Shown: positions 9,267 to 17,849 of the stretch, piece by piece
Position numbering within the stretch: position 1 is the first letter of the stretch
Layout: every line of letters begins with the position of its first letter
Assembly (NCBI RefSeq): GCF_004102045.2
Contig: NZ_CP029684.2
Location: 1,054,001 to 1,118,000, forward strand
Length of the DNA stretch: 64,000 bases
Direction of reading: 5' to 3'
Source: Oenococcus sicerae
GTDB lineage: Bacteria > Bacillota > Bacilli > Lactobacillales > Lactobacillaceae
Translations under genes and position numbers: made by a program
The notes under the pieces: model-generated
Database searches by the model: none
What the model saw: only the letters and a program-made list of their open reading frames with translations
Told to the model about the DNA's origin: nothing

Positions 9267-10142
9267 ATGGTACAAAAAGTTAAAAAAGCAATTATCCCGG
9301 CTGCTGGACTGGGGACTCGGTTTTTGCCTGCGACGAAAGCTTTAGCTAAAGAGATGCTGCCTATTGTGGATACACCGACAATTCAGTTAATTGTTGAAGA
9401 AGCCATTAAGTCAGGAATTGAAGATATTGTGATCGTTGATGGCAAATCTAAGCGGTCAATCGAAGACCATTTTGATTCCAATACTGAATTAGAAGATAAT
9501 CTATCAGCTAAGGGCAAAGACAAACTTTTAAAACTTGTCCAAGATACAACTGATTTGAATATTTATTTCATTCGGCAGTCGCATCCGCGCGGTTTGGGTG
9601 ATGCAGTTTTAAAAGCGAAGTCTTTCATTGGCGACGAACCATTCGTTGTCATGCTTGGGGATGATCTCGCAACAGACGAAGTACCTTTGACCAAACAACT
9701 GATCGATCGTTACAATGAAACTGAACAATCCACCTTAGCAGTGATGCAGGTACCGCACGAAGAGACCTCTAGTTATGGTGTGATCGATCCTGCTAAAGAA
9801 ATCAAACCAGGTCTGTTTGAAGTTAGAAATTTCGTTGAAAAGCCGCGTCCACAGGATGCGCCTTCAGATTTGGCGATCATTGGTCGTTATCTCTTTACGC
9901 CAACGATTTTTTCCATGCTGGAAAATACGATGCCAGGAAAGGGAAATGAAATTCAATTAACTGATGCGATCGAGGCTCTTAATCATCAAGAGCACGTTTA
10001 TGCCCACCAATTTAATGGGAAACGTTATGATATTGGCTCAAAAATTGGTTTTTTGGAAACTAACATTGAGTTTGGTTTGAAACATCCAGATACAGGCGAG
10101 GCATTACGCAAGTATATTAAAGAACTCGCTCAGACTCTGTGA
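9267..10142 (+). CDS. galU: UTP-glucose-1-phosphate uridylyltransferase
   Basis: Makes UDP-glucose for polysaccharide, teichoic acid and glycolipid synthesis. The nucleotidyltransferase motif [17 protein letters not shown] lies near residues 14-30, with the conserved [10 protein letters not shown] and the FVEKP motif in [11 protein letters not shown] downstream. GGAGG at 9252-9256 is only one base from the ATG at 9258 but ten bases from the ATG at 9267, so 9267 is preferred, giving 291 residues. The neighbours hprK, gpsA and trxB are the standard Lactobacillales context. Confidence 0.95.
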   Translation: MVQKVKKAIIPAAGLGTRFLPATKALAKEMLPIVDTPTIQLIVEEAIKSGIEDIVIVDGKSKRSIEDHFDSNTELEDNLSAKGKDKLLKLVQDTTDLNIYFIRQSHPRGLGDAVLKAKSFIGDEPFVVMLGDDLATDEVPLTKQLIDRYNETEQSTLAVMQVPHEETSSYGVIDPAKEIKPGLFEVRNFVEKPRPQDAPSDLAIIGRYLFTPTIFSMLENTMPGKGNEIQLTDAIEALNHQEHVYAHQFNGKRYDIGSKIGFLETNIEFGLKHPDTGEALRKYIKELAQTL

Positions 10143-10154
10143 GCTTGTTAAAAG

Positions 10155-10178
10155 CAGGTATTCTCTCGTGGATACCTG
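10155..10178 (+). terminator. Stem-loop after galU (weak terminator or mRNA end)
   Basis: Perfect seven-base-pair stem CAGGTAT/ATACCTG (10155-10161 with 10172-10178) with a ten-base loop. The stem is followed by ATTACAT rather than a T run, so intrinsic termination is uncertain. Confidence 0.4.
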
Positions 10179-10206
10179 ATTACATATCCTGTTTGGTTCG
10201 ATTGAG

Positions 10207-10215
10207 TGATATACT
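10207..10215 (+). promoter_or_regulatory. Extended -10 promoter for trxB
   Basis: TGATATACT is an extended -10 element (TG-n-TATACT, hexamer 10210-10215). No convincing -35 hexamer at the usual spacing was found, which is typical of extended -10 promoters. The trxB start codon lies about 24 bases downstream. Confidence 0.6.
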
Positions 10216-10239
10216 AACTAATAGTAAGTAGGAGCTATG

Positions 10240-11181
10240 ATGACACAGAAATATGATGTCGTGATTATCGGAGCAGGTCCAGCTGGCATGACAGCTGCAA
10301 CTTATGCCAGTCGAGCAAATTTATCAGTTTTAATGATTGATAAAGGCATATATGGCGGTCAAATGAATGATACAGCCGAGGTTGAAAATTATCCAGCCTT
10401 TGATTCGATCTTAGGACCTGATTTAGCGGAAAAAATGTATGCCAGTTCAACACGTTTTGGCGCTGAATATGTTTTTGGTGAGGTTCAAGATGTCATTGAT
10501 CATGGGAATACCAAGACGGTTGTCACAGATGATGAGACATATGAAGCAAAAGTGATCGTGATTGCCAGCGGTGCGACACATCGCCATATCGGCGTGCTCG
10601 GTGAAGACAAGTATTCAGGCCGCGGTGTTTCCTATTGCGCAGTATGTGATGGTGCTTTTTTTAAAAATGAAGATGTAGCAGTCATTGGCGGTGGCGACTC
10701 TGCGATCGAGGAGGCAATTTATTTAGCGAATTTAGCCAAACATGTGACGATCATTCACCGCCGGGATACGTTAAGGGCTTCTAAAATTGCTCAGAAACGT
10801 GCTTTTTCGACTAAAAATATTGATTTTTCTTGGAATAAGCAAACAGAGGCCATTGTTGGTGATGACGAAAAAGTAACCGCTGTTAAAGTTTTGGACACTA
10901 AGGAAAATCAAGAGTCGATCGTACCAGCTAGCGGCATTTTTGTTTATGTGGGTATCACGCCTAATACACAAGGGCTAAATAAACTAGGTGTTTTAGACGA
11001 CCAGGGCTGGGTGGAGACAGACGAGAGTATGCAGACGAAAGTGCCCGGCGTCTTTGCAGTTGGCGATGTTAGAAAGGATTCAATTCGCCAAATCGCAGCT
11101 GCGGTCGGTGATGGTGCCGTTGCTGGTAAACTTTTATTTGATTATATTCAGACTCTCTCTGACTCACAAGTAGAAGCCTGA
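10240..11181 (+). CDS. trxB: Thioredoxin-disulfide reductase
   Basis: NADPH-dependent flavoenzyme that reduces thioredoxin in the cytoplasm. The FAD-binding GAGPAG is at residues 11-16, the redox CAVC at residues 133-136 (C133 and C136), an NADPH-binding GGGDSAIEEA follows, and the C-terminal FAD motif is GVFAVGDVR. GGAG at 10231 favours the ATG at 10240 (spacing five) over the ATG at 10237 (spacing two). Length of 313 residues is standard. It has its own promoter and is followed 16 bases later by the RapZ C-terminal gene. Confidence 0.95.
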   Translation: MTQKYDVVIIGAGPAGMTAATYASRANLSVLMIDKGIYGGQMNDTAEVENYPAFDSILGPDLAEKMYASSTRFGAEYVFGEVQDVIDHGNTKTVVTDDETYEAKVIVIASGATHRHIGVLGEDKYSGRGVSYCAVCDGAFFKNEDVAVIGGGDSAIEEAIYLANLAKHVTIIHRRDTLRASKIAQKRAFSTKNIDFSWNKQTEAIVGDDEKVTAVKVLDTKENQESIVPASGIFVYVGITPNTQGLNKLGVLDDQGWVETDESMQTKVPGVFAVGDVRKDSIRQIAAAVGDGAVAGKLLFDYIQTLSDSQVEA

Positions 11182-11187
11182 TATAAT
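11159..11187 (+). promoter_or_regulatory. Promoter for rapZ-C/yvcK/whiA, almost leaderless
   Basis: CTGACT (11159-11164), a 17-base spacer and TATAAT (11182-11187) with an extended TG at 11179. The -10 ends ten bases before the ATG at 11198, so the transcript would have only about three untranslated bases and no Shine-Dalgarno sequence. Confidence 0.65.
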
Positions 11188-11197
11188 CGTATTTAGC

Positions 11198-11629
11198 ATG
11201 AAAATTCAGGTTATTTCTTTTGGCTATAAATATGAACATATTCCGCGATCTTCAATGCTTTTTGACTTGCGTTTTTTAAGCAACCCATATTGGGATCCAA
11301 AAATGCGGACGATGACCGGGCTTGATCAGAAAGTTTCTGATTATGTCATGGCTGCCGATGGTGCTGAAAACTTTTATCAGAATTATAAAAAAACGATCGA
11401 ACAGGTCTTACCGCTAGCTATTAAAAAAGAGGCGGCTGGCGGCGACATTGATTCTGACATGACGATCGTTTTTGGTTGTACAGGTGGTCAGCACCGATCA
11501 GTTGCTTTTGCTCAGCGGCTTGGATTAGATTTAATTAAAGAGGGCTATGATGTCACGATTCAGCATCGTGATTTGAAAACATCCTTGGTTCGCGAACTAA
11601 AAAAAGACAAGCAGGAGGCCAAATCATGA
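11198..11629 (+). CDS. RapZ/YvcJ C-terminal domain protein without the N-terminal P-loop domain
   Basis: The 143 residues match only the C-terminal half of RapZ/YvcJ: SFGYKYEHIP at the start, DLRFLSNPYWDPKMR, LTGLD-like MTGLDQKVSDYV, and the FGCTGGQHRSVAFAQRL motif that binds metabolite/RNA in RapZ. Full-length proteins are about 290 residues with an N-terminal Walker A ATP/GTP-binding domain; here trxB ends 16 bases upstream, so no room remains for that domain. The gene begins exactly at the domain boundary. No ribosome-binding site is visible. It overlaps yvcK by four bases, the conserved partner order. Confidence 0.85.
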   Translation: MKIQVISFGYKYEHIPRSSMLFDLRFLSNPYWDPKMRTMTGLDQKVSDYVMAADGAENFYQNYKKTIEQVLPLAIKKEAAGGDIDSDMTIVFGCTGGQHRSVAFAQRLGLDLIKEGYDVTIQHRDLKTSLVRELKKDKQEAKS

Positions 11630-12606
11630 CAACTTCAAAAAAAAGAAATATTGTCGTGATCGGCGGCGGTTCTGGTTTACCAGTTATTTTACGTCCCTTG
11701 CGTGACTGTAATGTTGAGGTAACCGCTATTGTGACAGTTGCTGATGACGGCGGTTCGTCCGGAGTGATCCGAAACTTCATGAATATTGTGCCGCCTGGAG
11801 ATATTAGAAATGCACTGGTTTCGCTATCCTTGCTGCCTGAGGATTTTTTAAAGATTTTCCAGTATCGTTTTGATTCATCCGATGAGTTCTTTCAGAACCA
11901 TGCATTAGGCAACTTGATTATTGCCGCTATGACTGAAATGTCTGGCGATATTTTTGGTGCCGTCCAAAAACTGGGCCGCTATATGATGATCTCTGGCAAA
12001 GTGTATCCTGTTGCCAATGTTCCTTTGGTGCTGCATGCTGATTTTACAGATGGTACGATTGGTTCGGGCGAACACGAAATTACAATGGCGCACAAGGTCA
12101 TTGAAAGATTGTCGATCACGACTGAGGCTGGTCAACAGCCCGAACCGACCTCGGAAGTTCTTTTTGCGATCGATCATGCCGATATGATTGTCTTTGGTCC
12201 GGGCTCGCTTTATACATCGATACTACCGAATTTAGTTATTCCGATCGTTGGCAGAGCCGTGCACCAGAGTAATGCGAAAAAGGTTTATATCGCTAACATC
12301 ATGACACAAAAAGGCGAAACAGATCATTATACGGATGCCAGTCATATTAAGGCGATCTATCATAATGTTTCTGATCATCTACTGGATTATGTGCTGACTA
12401 ATACAGCGATCGTTCCTGAAGATTACATTGATTTTCAAAAATGGAATGAGATTTCGACACAGGTCAAAGTCGACACAAGTGAAGATAAAAAACTTGGCGT
12501 TGTGCCGATCACGGGTGACTTTTTAAAGCTACGCGATCAAGGCGCTTTCCATGATGGTGAAAAAATTGCTAAAGAACTGTTGGAAATATTAGATAATAAA
12601 ATCTAA
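11626..12606 (+). CDS. yvcK: YvcK/GlmR-family gluconeogenesis factor
   Basis: Cytoplasmic UDP-sugar-binding regulator (CofD-like family) needed in Bacillus for growth on gluconeogenic carbon sources and for cell-wall precursor supply. The N-terminus IVVIGGGSGLPVILRPL and the TVADDGGSSGVIR motif with PPGDIRNALVSLS are diagnostic. Length is 326 residues. It starts in an ATGA overlap with the RapZ-C gene behind a GCAGGAGG site and its stop overlaps the whiA start, giving the conserved rapZ-yvcK-whiA order. Confidence 0.93.
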   Translation: MTTSKKRNIVVIGGGSGLPVILRPLRDCNVEVTAIVTVADDGGSSGVIRNFMNIVPPGDIRNALVSLSLLPEDFLKIFQYRFDSSDEFFQNHALGNLIIAAMTEMSGDIFGAVQKLGRYMMISGKVYPVANVPLVLHADFTDGTIGSGEHEITMAHKVIERLSITTEAGQQPEPTSEVLFAIDHADMIVFGPGSLYTSILPNLVIPIVGRAVHQSNAKKVYIANIMTQKGETDHYTDASHIKAIYHNVSDHLLDYVLTNTAIVPEDYIDFQKWNEISTQVKVDTSEDKKLGVVPITGDFLKLRDQGAFHDGEKIAKELLEILDNKI

Positions 12607-13553
12607 TGACTTATACGCAGCAGGTAAAAAAAGAACTGTCAATATTGCCGATCAACTTAAAGACATCAAAGTCTGAGTTATCGGCAATTTTGCGTTTAAA
12701 CGGTATTTATCATTTAGGCAATGCTAATGGAAACACATTAGAGGTCCAGACCCAAAATCCGGCTAGTGCTCGTCGGACTTATCAACTGTTGGCACAAACT
12801 TATGAAACCGATATTCAGACGAATATTGAACGAGGCGGTTCGGTTAAAATTTTTGGTTTGCATCGATATGGCATTATTACGATGCATAAGGCTGACGAGA
12901 TCCTGCTTGATTTACAGCTGGATCCTTTTTCAATCACCCATCATGTACCGAGTGTCTTTTTGAATTCTCAGGCCAAACAGCAGGCTTTTTTACGGGCTGC
13001 CTTTTTGTCGACGGGTTCTGTTAATGCACCACGTTCGAAGGATTATCATTTAGAGATCGCTTCTTCTGATGACGATTTGATTCAGCAAATTATGCTGATC
13101 ATGAATAATCGTCATTTTAATCTTGGTGCGAAAATTGCTGAGCGGCGGAACAAAAAAATTATTTATTTGAAAACTGGCGAGCGTATCTCGGATTTTTTGT
13201 CGATCATTCAGGCGACTAGTGCCATGCTGGCATTTGAGGATGCTCGCATTATGTCGGACATGCGAAATTCAGCTAATCGTTTGGCCAACGCTGACAATGC
13301 TAATGTAACGCGTATGACTGAAGCAGCCGAAAAACAATATGAAGCCATGAATTTTCTGCGCAGTATTCATCAATTAGAAACAATGCCGGACAAATTGAAA
13401 ATTGTGGGTGAACTGAGACTCCAGTATCCAGAAGCTAGTTTAAGTGATCTTGCTGAACTGGTTGAAAATCAAGAATTAACTAAATCCGGTATTAATCATC
13501 GTATGCGAAAATTGATGCAGATCGCTAAAGAACTGCGTGCTACAAAAGTTTGA
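12606..13553 (+). CDS. whiA: WhiA-family DNA-binding protein
   Basis: WhiA combines a degenerate LAGLIDADG homing-endonuclease fold with a C-terminal helix-turn-helix and affects cell division and chromosome segregation in Firmicutes. Visible parts are the N-terminal YTQQVKKELS, the insertion core FLRAAFLSTGSVNAPRSKDYHLEI (only short pieces quoted: AAFLSTGSVNAP) and the C-terminal HTH segment SLSDLAELVENQELTKSGINHR. It is 315 residues, the family norm. TAATG coupling to yvcK. The clpP promoter and CtsR operator begin inside its last codons. Confidence 0.93.
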   Translation: MTYTQQVKKELSILPINLKTSKSELSAILRLNGIYHLGNANGNTLEVQTQNPASARRTYQLLAQTYETDIQTNIERGGSVKIFGLHRYGIITMHKADEILLDLQLDPFSITHHVPSVFLNSQAKQQAFLRAAFLSTGSVNAPRSKDYHLEIASSDDDLIQQIMLIMNNRHFNLGAKIAERRNKKIIYLKTGERISDFLSIIQATSAMLAFEDARIMSDMRNSANRLANADNANVTRMTEAAEKQYEAMNFLRSIHQLETMPDKLKIVGELRLQYPEASLSDLAELVENQELTKSGINHRMRKLMQIAKELRATKV

Positions 13554-13578
13554 CCTTTCTTGACCATTGAACTATAAT
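13549..13578 (+). promoter_or_regulatory. clpP promoter with overlapping CtsR operator
   Basis: The -35 is TTGACC (13550-13555), the spacer is 17 bases and the -10 is TATAAT (13573-13578). TTTGACCTTTCTTGACC (13549-13565), read on the other strand, is GGTCAAG-AAA-GGTCAAA, a match to the CtsR tandem heptad consensus RGTCAAA-NAN-RGTCAAA with one mismatch. Repressor bound here would cover the -35 box. The operator overlaps the whiA stop codon. Confidence 0.9.
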
Positions 13579-13606
13579 TACCTTATCAAATTTAAGGAGG
13601 CGCAAT

Positions 13607-14218
13607 ATGTGGCCTGGAGTTATTGAACAAACTGCAAATGGACGAGAGAGTTATGACCTTCCCAGTCGTCTTTTAAAGGATCGAATTATTTTGGTTCAAG
13701 GCGAAGTTGAAGATCAAATGGCAACCAGTATCGTTGCTCAATTATTATTCTTGGATGCTCAAGATCCAAATAAAGACATTTATATGTATACAAATACACC
13801 TGGTGGATCTGTCACAGCTGGTATGGCGATCGTCGATACGATGAATTTTATTAGATCTGATGTTCAGACAATCGTCATGGGAATGGCTGCTTCAATGGGT
13901 ACGATCATTGCTTCATCAGGTACAAAGGGCAAGCGCTTTATGTTACCGAATGCTGAATATCTTATCCATCAACCGATGGGCGGTGCCGGTGCTGGTACGC
14001 AGCAGACTGATATGTCGATCATCGCCGAACAATTGCTGAAAACACGAAATAAGCTGAATCATATTTTAATGGTTAATTCTGGTCAAAAGTTAGAAAAAAT
14101 TCAAGAGGACACTGAACGTGATCATTGGATGGATGCTCAGGAAACATTGGATTACGGACTGATTGATAAGATCTTAGTTAATAAAGATAAGACCGATAAA
14201 AATGATAAGAAGAAGTAA
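13607..14218 (+). CDS. clpP: ATP-dependent Clp protease proteolytic subunit
   Basis: Serine peptidase that forms the tetradecameric degradation chamber used with Clp ATPases. The catalytic triad is visible as S96 in GMAASMG, H121 in LIHQPMGG and D172 in ERDHWMD. Length of 203 residues is normal; the C-terminal lysine-rich tail is slightly longer than average. A strong AAGGAGG site lies seven bases before the ATG. Expression is controlled by the CtsR-type operator over its promoter, and a terminator follows. Confidence 0.97.
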   Translation: MWPGVIEQTANGRESYDLPSRLLKDRIILVQGEVEDQMATSIVAQLLFLDAQDPNKDIYMYTNTPGGSVTAGMAIVDTMNFIRSDVQTIVMGMAASMGTIIASSGTKGKRFMLPNAEYLIHQPMGGAGAGTQQTDMSIIAEQLLKTRNKLNHILMVNSGQKLEKIQEDTERDHWMDAQETLDYGLIDKILVNKDKTDKNDKKK

Positions 14219-14227
14219 TTTGTAGAG

Positions 14228-14247
14228 AGCCCTTTGGGCTTTTTTTA
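14228..14247 (+). terminator. Rho-independent terminator of clpP
   Basis: Stem AGCCC/GGGCT (14228-14232 with 14236-14240), three-base loop and a run of T residues. It separates clpP from the clpL transcription unit. Confidence 0.85.
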
Positions 14248-14250
14248 TTG

Positions 14251-14300
14251 CACATTTGTAATAGTTCACGTTTGTAATTGTTTTACATAAGTGATATAAT
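14251..14300 (+). promoter_or_regulatory. Promoter of the HTH-clpL unit with two direct repeats
   Basis: TTGTAA (14272-14277), a 17-base spacer and an extended -10 TGATATAAT (hexamer 14295-14300). Two 12-base direct repeats CAC(A/G)TTTGTAAT lie at 14251-14262 and 14267-14278, sixteen bases apart, the second covering the -35 box. They do not match CtsR or CIRCE consensus and are candidate binding sites for the HTH protein encoded next. Confidence 0.65.
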
Positions 14301-14321
14301 AATAAGCGAAAGGAGGTCCCA

Positions 14322-14546
14322 ATGGAAATCGATATAAAAGCCTACCTAGTAGACCACAATTTGACGATTTATCAGGTCGCTAAGGCGGGTGGGTATGGTT
14401 ACACGACAATTCACAAGTCTTTTAACAAACCACAGTCTGAGGCGACAAGTTTGAACTTGAGGGATCTCGATGCTTTAGCTCAAGCAACTGAGTCTAGCAT
14501 GTGGGAAGTTTTAAAAGAATTGGAAACCAATTATTTAGAAGATTAA
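14322..14546 (+). CDS. Small HTH (Cro/C1-like) protein upstream of clpL
   Basis: A 74-residue protein with a helix-turn-helix pattern: [19 protein letters not shown] (about residues 14-32) fits the recognition unit, followed by [21 protein letters not shown], which resembles the last helices of XRE/Cro folds. It has a strong AAAGGAGG site. It is 17 bases upstream of clpL in the same transcription unit. A role as regulator of the unit is inferred from position and from the repeats in the promoter; the target is unknown. Confidence 0.75.
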   Translation: MEIDIKAYLVDHNLTIYQVAKAGGYGYTTIHKSFNKPQSEATSLNLRDLDALAQATESSMWEVLKELETNYLED

Positions 14547-14563
14547 TTAGGAGGATTCAATTT

Positions 14564-16702
14564 ATGGCAACAAATAATTTTGATAACAACGATCCATTCA
14601 ATTCAATGGATGATATTTTTAATAATTTGATGGGTAGAATGAATGGCATTAATTCTGATTCTCGTTATTTGATCAATGGTCAAGAGGTGAGCCCAGAAGA
14701 CTTCGCCAGCTATCGGCAGACTGGCAAGATGCCGATCAACGACCAGTTTCAAGAAGTCGGTCCACAATCTGCAGCTGTTGCTGATCGTCCGCAGGCAGCC
14801 CAAAAAGCGGGTATTTTGGAAAAACTCGGTCGCAATTTGACTGAAGAGGCGCGTCAGGGGAAACTTGATCCAGTTATCGGTCGTAATAAAGAAATTCAAG
14901 AAACTGCTGAGATCTTAAGTCGACGGACGAAAAATAATCCTGTCCTAGTTGGCGATGCTGGTGTCGGAAAAACGGCAGTTGTTGAAGGTCTGGCTCAAGC
15001 AATTGTCAGCGGCCATGTACCGGCGGCGATCAAAGGCAAGGAAATTTATTCGATTGATATTTCAGCTTTAGAGGCTGGTACACAGTATCGCGGCAGTTTT
15101 GAAGAAAATATTCAGAAATTGATCAGTGAAGTCAAGAGTGCTGGCAACGTGATTTTATTCTTTGATGAAATTCATCAGATTTTGGGTGCTGGCAGCACGG
15201 GTGATGAATCCGGCTCTAAAGGTCTGGCTGATATTTTAAAACCAGCTTTGAGCCGCGGTGAGGTCTCGGTGATTGGCGCTACAACGCAAGATGAGTACCG
15301 TAATACAATTATGAAAAATGCTGCTTTGGCACGCCGCTTTAACGAAGTGACGGTTAACGCGCCAAGTCCTGAAGATACGCTGGAAATTTTAAAGGGTGTT
15401 CGTGCACTTTACGAGCAGCACCATCATGTTAAATTTCCAGATGCAACACTCAAGGCAGCAGTTGATTATGCGGTGCAATATATTCCTCAGCGGTCATTGC
15501 CAGATAAAGCGATTGATTTGGTTGATATGACTGCCGCACACTTGTCGGCTCAGCATCCGGTTACTGATAAAGTAAGTCTGGAAAAGGACCTGAAAAAAGC
15601 TCAGGGCAAACAAGATCGTGCAGTTGCACAAGAAGATTTTGAAAAGGCGGCTGAAGCGAAAAAGCAAGTTGGCAAACTTGAAAGCCAATTAAAAAACGTA
15701 TCCAAAAAAAGTAATCAAGAAGACGTTATTGTGAGGCCCAACGATATTGCTGAATCTGTCGAGCGTTTGACTGGTATTCCAGTTGCTAAGATGGGTGCCA
15801 ATGATATTGAACGGCTGAAAGGTATTTCTGATCGTTTGAAGGGCAAAGTAATCGGTCAAGATGAAGCGGTCGAAGCTGTGGCTCGAGCGGTACGCCGCAA
15901 TAGGGCTGGCTTTGATGAGGGCAACCGTCCAATTGGCAGTTTCCTATTTGTCGGTCCGACCGGTGTTGGTAAAACAGAATTAGCTAAACAATTAGCTTTA
16001 GATATGTTCGGTTCTAAAGATGCGATCATTCGTTTGGATATGTCTGAATATGCTGATTTAACAGCTGTTTCTAAATTAGTAGGTACTTCGGCCGGCTATG
16101 TCGGTTATGAAGATAATCAAAATACTTTAACAGAAAAAGTTCGCCGCAACCCGTATTCGATCGTCTTGCTAGATGAGATCGAAAAGGCAAATCCGCAGGT
16201 GCTAACACTGCTTTTGCAAATCTTGGATGATGGTCGTTTGACTGATGGCCAGGGTAATGTGGTTAATTTCAAAAATACAGTTGTGATCGCCACTTCAAAT
16301 GCTGGTTTTGGCAATGAAAAACTAACTGCTAGTCAGCATCGAGATGATTCGATCATTGATCGTTTGTCAGCCTATTTCCGTCCAGAATTCTTAAATCGTT
16401 TCAACGCGATCGTTGAATTTAGTCATTTAAGCAAAAAAGATCTGAAACAGATCGTGGAGCTAATGCTGACCGAAGTAGATCAGACCTTGGCTAAAAAGGA
16501 TCTGACACTCAAGCTGACACCAGCAGCTAAAAATTACTTGATCGAACAAGGTTACGATGAAGCGATGGGTGCGCGTCCGCTAAGGCGTGTGATCGAACAG
16601 CAGATTCGTGACAAGGTGACTGATTTTTATCTGGATCATCTTGATGTCAAAGATTTGAAAGCAGATCTTAAAGATGGCAGTATCGAAATTACTAAAAGGT
16701 AA
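14564..16702 (+). CDS. clpL: Clp ATPase ClpL
   Basis: HSP100 chaperone of Gram-positive bacteria that disaggregates proteins under heat, ethanol or acid stress. The N-terminus is the Asn/Phe-rich ClpL type ([16 protein letters not shown]) with [21 protein letters not shown] instead of a Clp-N domain. Two AAA+ modules follow: Walker A GDAGVGKT near residue 130 and GPTGVGKT near residue 465, with a UVR-like coiled segment around residues 360-385. The true start is the ATG at 14564 after AGGAGG; an upstream in-frame ATG lies inside the HTH gene. Length 712 residues. A clpP-clpL locus is known from Oenococcus oeni. Confidence 0.93.
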   Translation: MATNNFDNNDPFNSMDDIFNNLMGRMNGINSDSRYLINGQEVSPEDFASYRQTGKMPINDQFQEVGPQSAAVADRPQAAQKAGILEKLGRNLTEEARQGKLDPVIGRNKEIQETAEILSRRTKNNPVLVGDAGVGKTAVVEGLAQAIVSGHVPAAIKGKEIYSIDISALEAGTQYRGSFEENIQKLISEVKSAGNVILFFDEIHQILGAGSTGDESGSKGLADILKPALSRGEVSVIGATTQDEYRNTIMKNAALARRFNEVTVNAPSPEDTLEILKGVRALYEQHHHVKFPDATLKAAVDYAVQYIPQRSLPDKAIDLVDMTAAHLSAQHPVTDKVSLEKDLKKAQGKQDRAVAQEDFEKAAEAKKQVGKLESQLKNVSKKSNQEDVIVRPNDIAESVERLTGIPVAKMGANDIERLKGISDRLKGKVIGQDEAVEAVARAVRRNRAGFDEGNRPIGSFLFVGPTGVGKTELAKQLALDMFGSKDAIIRLDMSEYADLTAVSKLVGTSAGYVGYEDNQNTLTEKVRRNPYSIVLLDEIEKANPQVLTLLLQILDDGRLTDGQGNVVNFKNTVVIATSNAGFGNEKLTASQHRDDSIIDRLSAYFRPEFLNRFNAIVEFSHLSKKDLKQIVELMLTEVDQTLAKKDLTLKLTPAAKNYLIEQGYDEAMGARPLRRVIEQQIRDKVTDFYLDHLDVKDLKADLKDGSIEITKR

Positions 16703-16705
16703 AAA

Positions 16706-16744
16706 AATATCCTCAGCGGCCAAATACTGCTGGGGATATTTTTT
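16706..16744. terminator. Bidirectional terminator between clpL and the LacI-type gene
   Basis: Twelve-base arms AATATCCTCAGC/GCTGGGGATATT (one G-T pair), eleven-base loop, with A residues before and T residues after, so it can stop transcription from both converging genes. It touches the stop codon of the regulator gene on the minus strand. Confidence 0.85.
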
Positions 16745-17708
16745 AATTCACAAAGAGTTGTACGGCTAGCGGTTCGGGATTCTCGAAATGCTCGTCAGGT
16801 TTTTCAATTCTTCTGAACAGCAGACCAATCAAAGCATCAGCGATTTCCGGGATCGGCTGCACGATCGTGGCAACATCCGTCAAATAATGGCGGATAAAAT
16901 CCGTACCATCATAACCGATGATCGGGACTTCGTTAAAGTTATTTTCCTTAATAATTTTTTTGATCAGCAGAGCCGTCGTATCGTTATTTGCAAAAATACC
17001 ATCGAACTTTTGGCTGGCAAGCAGGGACCGCAACTCTTCGGCCTTTTCTGATTCTGTAAATTGCGAGTCGGGGAAAGCGAACTGTTGCGATTGGATGCCT
17101 GCTTGTTTTATGGCTTTTTCAGCGCCGACAGCTCGCCAGGAAGTCGGCGAGTCTGAATCGTCTTCATCGGTGATGATCGCGATTTTCTTAGCGCCCTGTT
17201 TGACTAAATAATCAACAGCTAATGTGCCGCCTTGATAATTATTTGATGACACGATCGGAATTTCTTCAGATAGAAAGCGATCAAACGAGACGATCGGCAT
17301 ATTCACGTCCTTGTATTCTTCGATGCCTAGGTTATGGGAGCCTGTGATAATGCCTTCGACCATATTGGCAGCCAGCATACCCAAATAACGGCGCTCGGCT
17401 TCAACATTATTGGCTGAACTAGCAATGATGATTTTATAACCCTTAGCCGAAAGTTTGACCTCCAGTTCATTTGCCAGTTCTGAGAAAAAAGGATTGGCGA
17501 TCGTTGGAAAAATTAAACCGATAAATTTTGATGACTTTCCTTGTAATGAGCGAGCCAAGGCATTTGGATGATAATTTAATGCTCTGATGGCTGCATATAC
17601 TTTGTCATGTGTTTTTTTAGAAACATGCGGAAAATCATTTAAAACACGCGATACCGTTGTAATTGTGACACCCGCCGCTTTAGCGACGTCTTGCAATTTT
17701 GCTACCAT
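16743..17708 (-). CDS. LacI-family transcriptional regulator, ScrR/RbsR-like
   Basis: Sugar-responsive repressor with an N-terminal LacI HTH (AKLQDVAKAAGVTITTVSRVL, shortened here to the LQDVAKAAGV and TVSRVLNDF pieces, residues 4-28), a hinge NALARSLQGKSSKFIGLIFP and a periplasmic-binding-like effector domain. The hinge and NPFFSELANELE region resemble sucrose/ribose repressors more than CcpA, but no sugar operon is adjacent, so the inducer is not assigned. The start at 17708 follows GAGGATC on the minus strand and gives 321 residues. A palindromic AAACGTTT lies about 50 bases upstream and may be its own operator. Confidence 0.85.
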   Translation of the reverse strand: MVAKLQDVAKAAGVTITTVSRVLNDFPHVSKKTHDKVYAAIRALNYHPNALARSLQGKSSKFIGLIFPTIANPFFSELANELEVKLSAKGYKIIIASSANNVEAERRYLGMLAANMVEGIITGSHNLGIEEYKDVNMPIVSFDRFLSEEIPIVSSNNYQGGTLAVDYLVKQGAKKIAIITDEDDSDSPTSWRAVGAEKAIKQAGIQSQQFAFPDSQFTESEKAEELRSLLASQKFDGIFANNDTTALLIKKIIKENNFNEVPIIGYDGTDFIRHYLTDVATIVQPIPEIADALIGLLFRRIEKPDEHFENPEPLAVQLFVN

Positions 17709-17750
17709 AAATCTGATCCTCTTGTTACATTTTAACAATTTTTGTATGAT

Positions 17751-17764
17751 TTGAAACGTTTAAC
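17751..17764. promoter_or_regulatory. LacI-type operator candidate
   Basis: The palindrome AAACGTTT (17754-17761) within TTGAAACGTTTAAC has the central CG of LacI-family operators. Its half-site spacing does not fit the catabolite-responsive element consensus. It lies upstream of, or over, the probable -35 of the regulator gene, suggesting autoregulation. Confidence 0.5.
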
Positions 17765-17807
17765 AGAAAAAAATTTGTTTCCGTGACACGAATTTACGCG
17801 AACAAAT

Positions 17808-17833
17808 AAAAAAACAGATCAAAATCTGTTTTT
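17808..17833 (-). terminator. Terminator of pepQ
   Basis: Ten-base arms AAAAACAGAT/ATCTGTTTTT (17810-17819 with 17824-17833) around a CAAA loop. On the minus strand it ends in a T run just after the pepQ stop codon. Confidence 0.8.
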
Positions 17834-17849
17834 CCATGAGTTGAATTGT

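Noticed and set aside
10155-10178. Stem-loop after galU as a riboswitch for trxB
   Set aside because: It lies upstream of the probable trxB promoter, so it cannot be part of a trxB leader.
16743-17708. Reading the LacI-type regulator as CcpA because pepQ is next to ccpA in lactobacilli
   Set aside because: In lactobacilli the two genes are divergent, here they are in the same direction, and the hinge sequence resembles ScrR/RbsR rather than CcpA.
17751-17765. Catabolite-responsive element (CcpA site) upstream of the LacI-type gene
   Set aside because: The spacing between TG and CG is one base short of the cre consensus; a LacI-family autoregulatory operator fits better.
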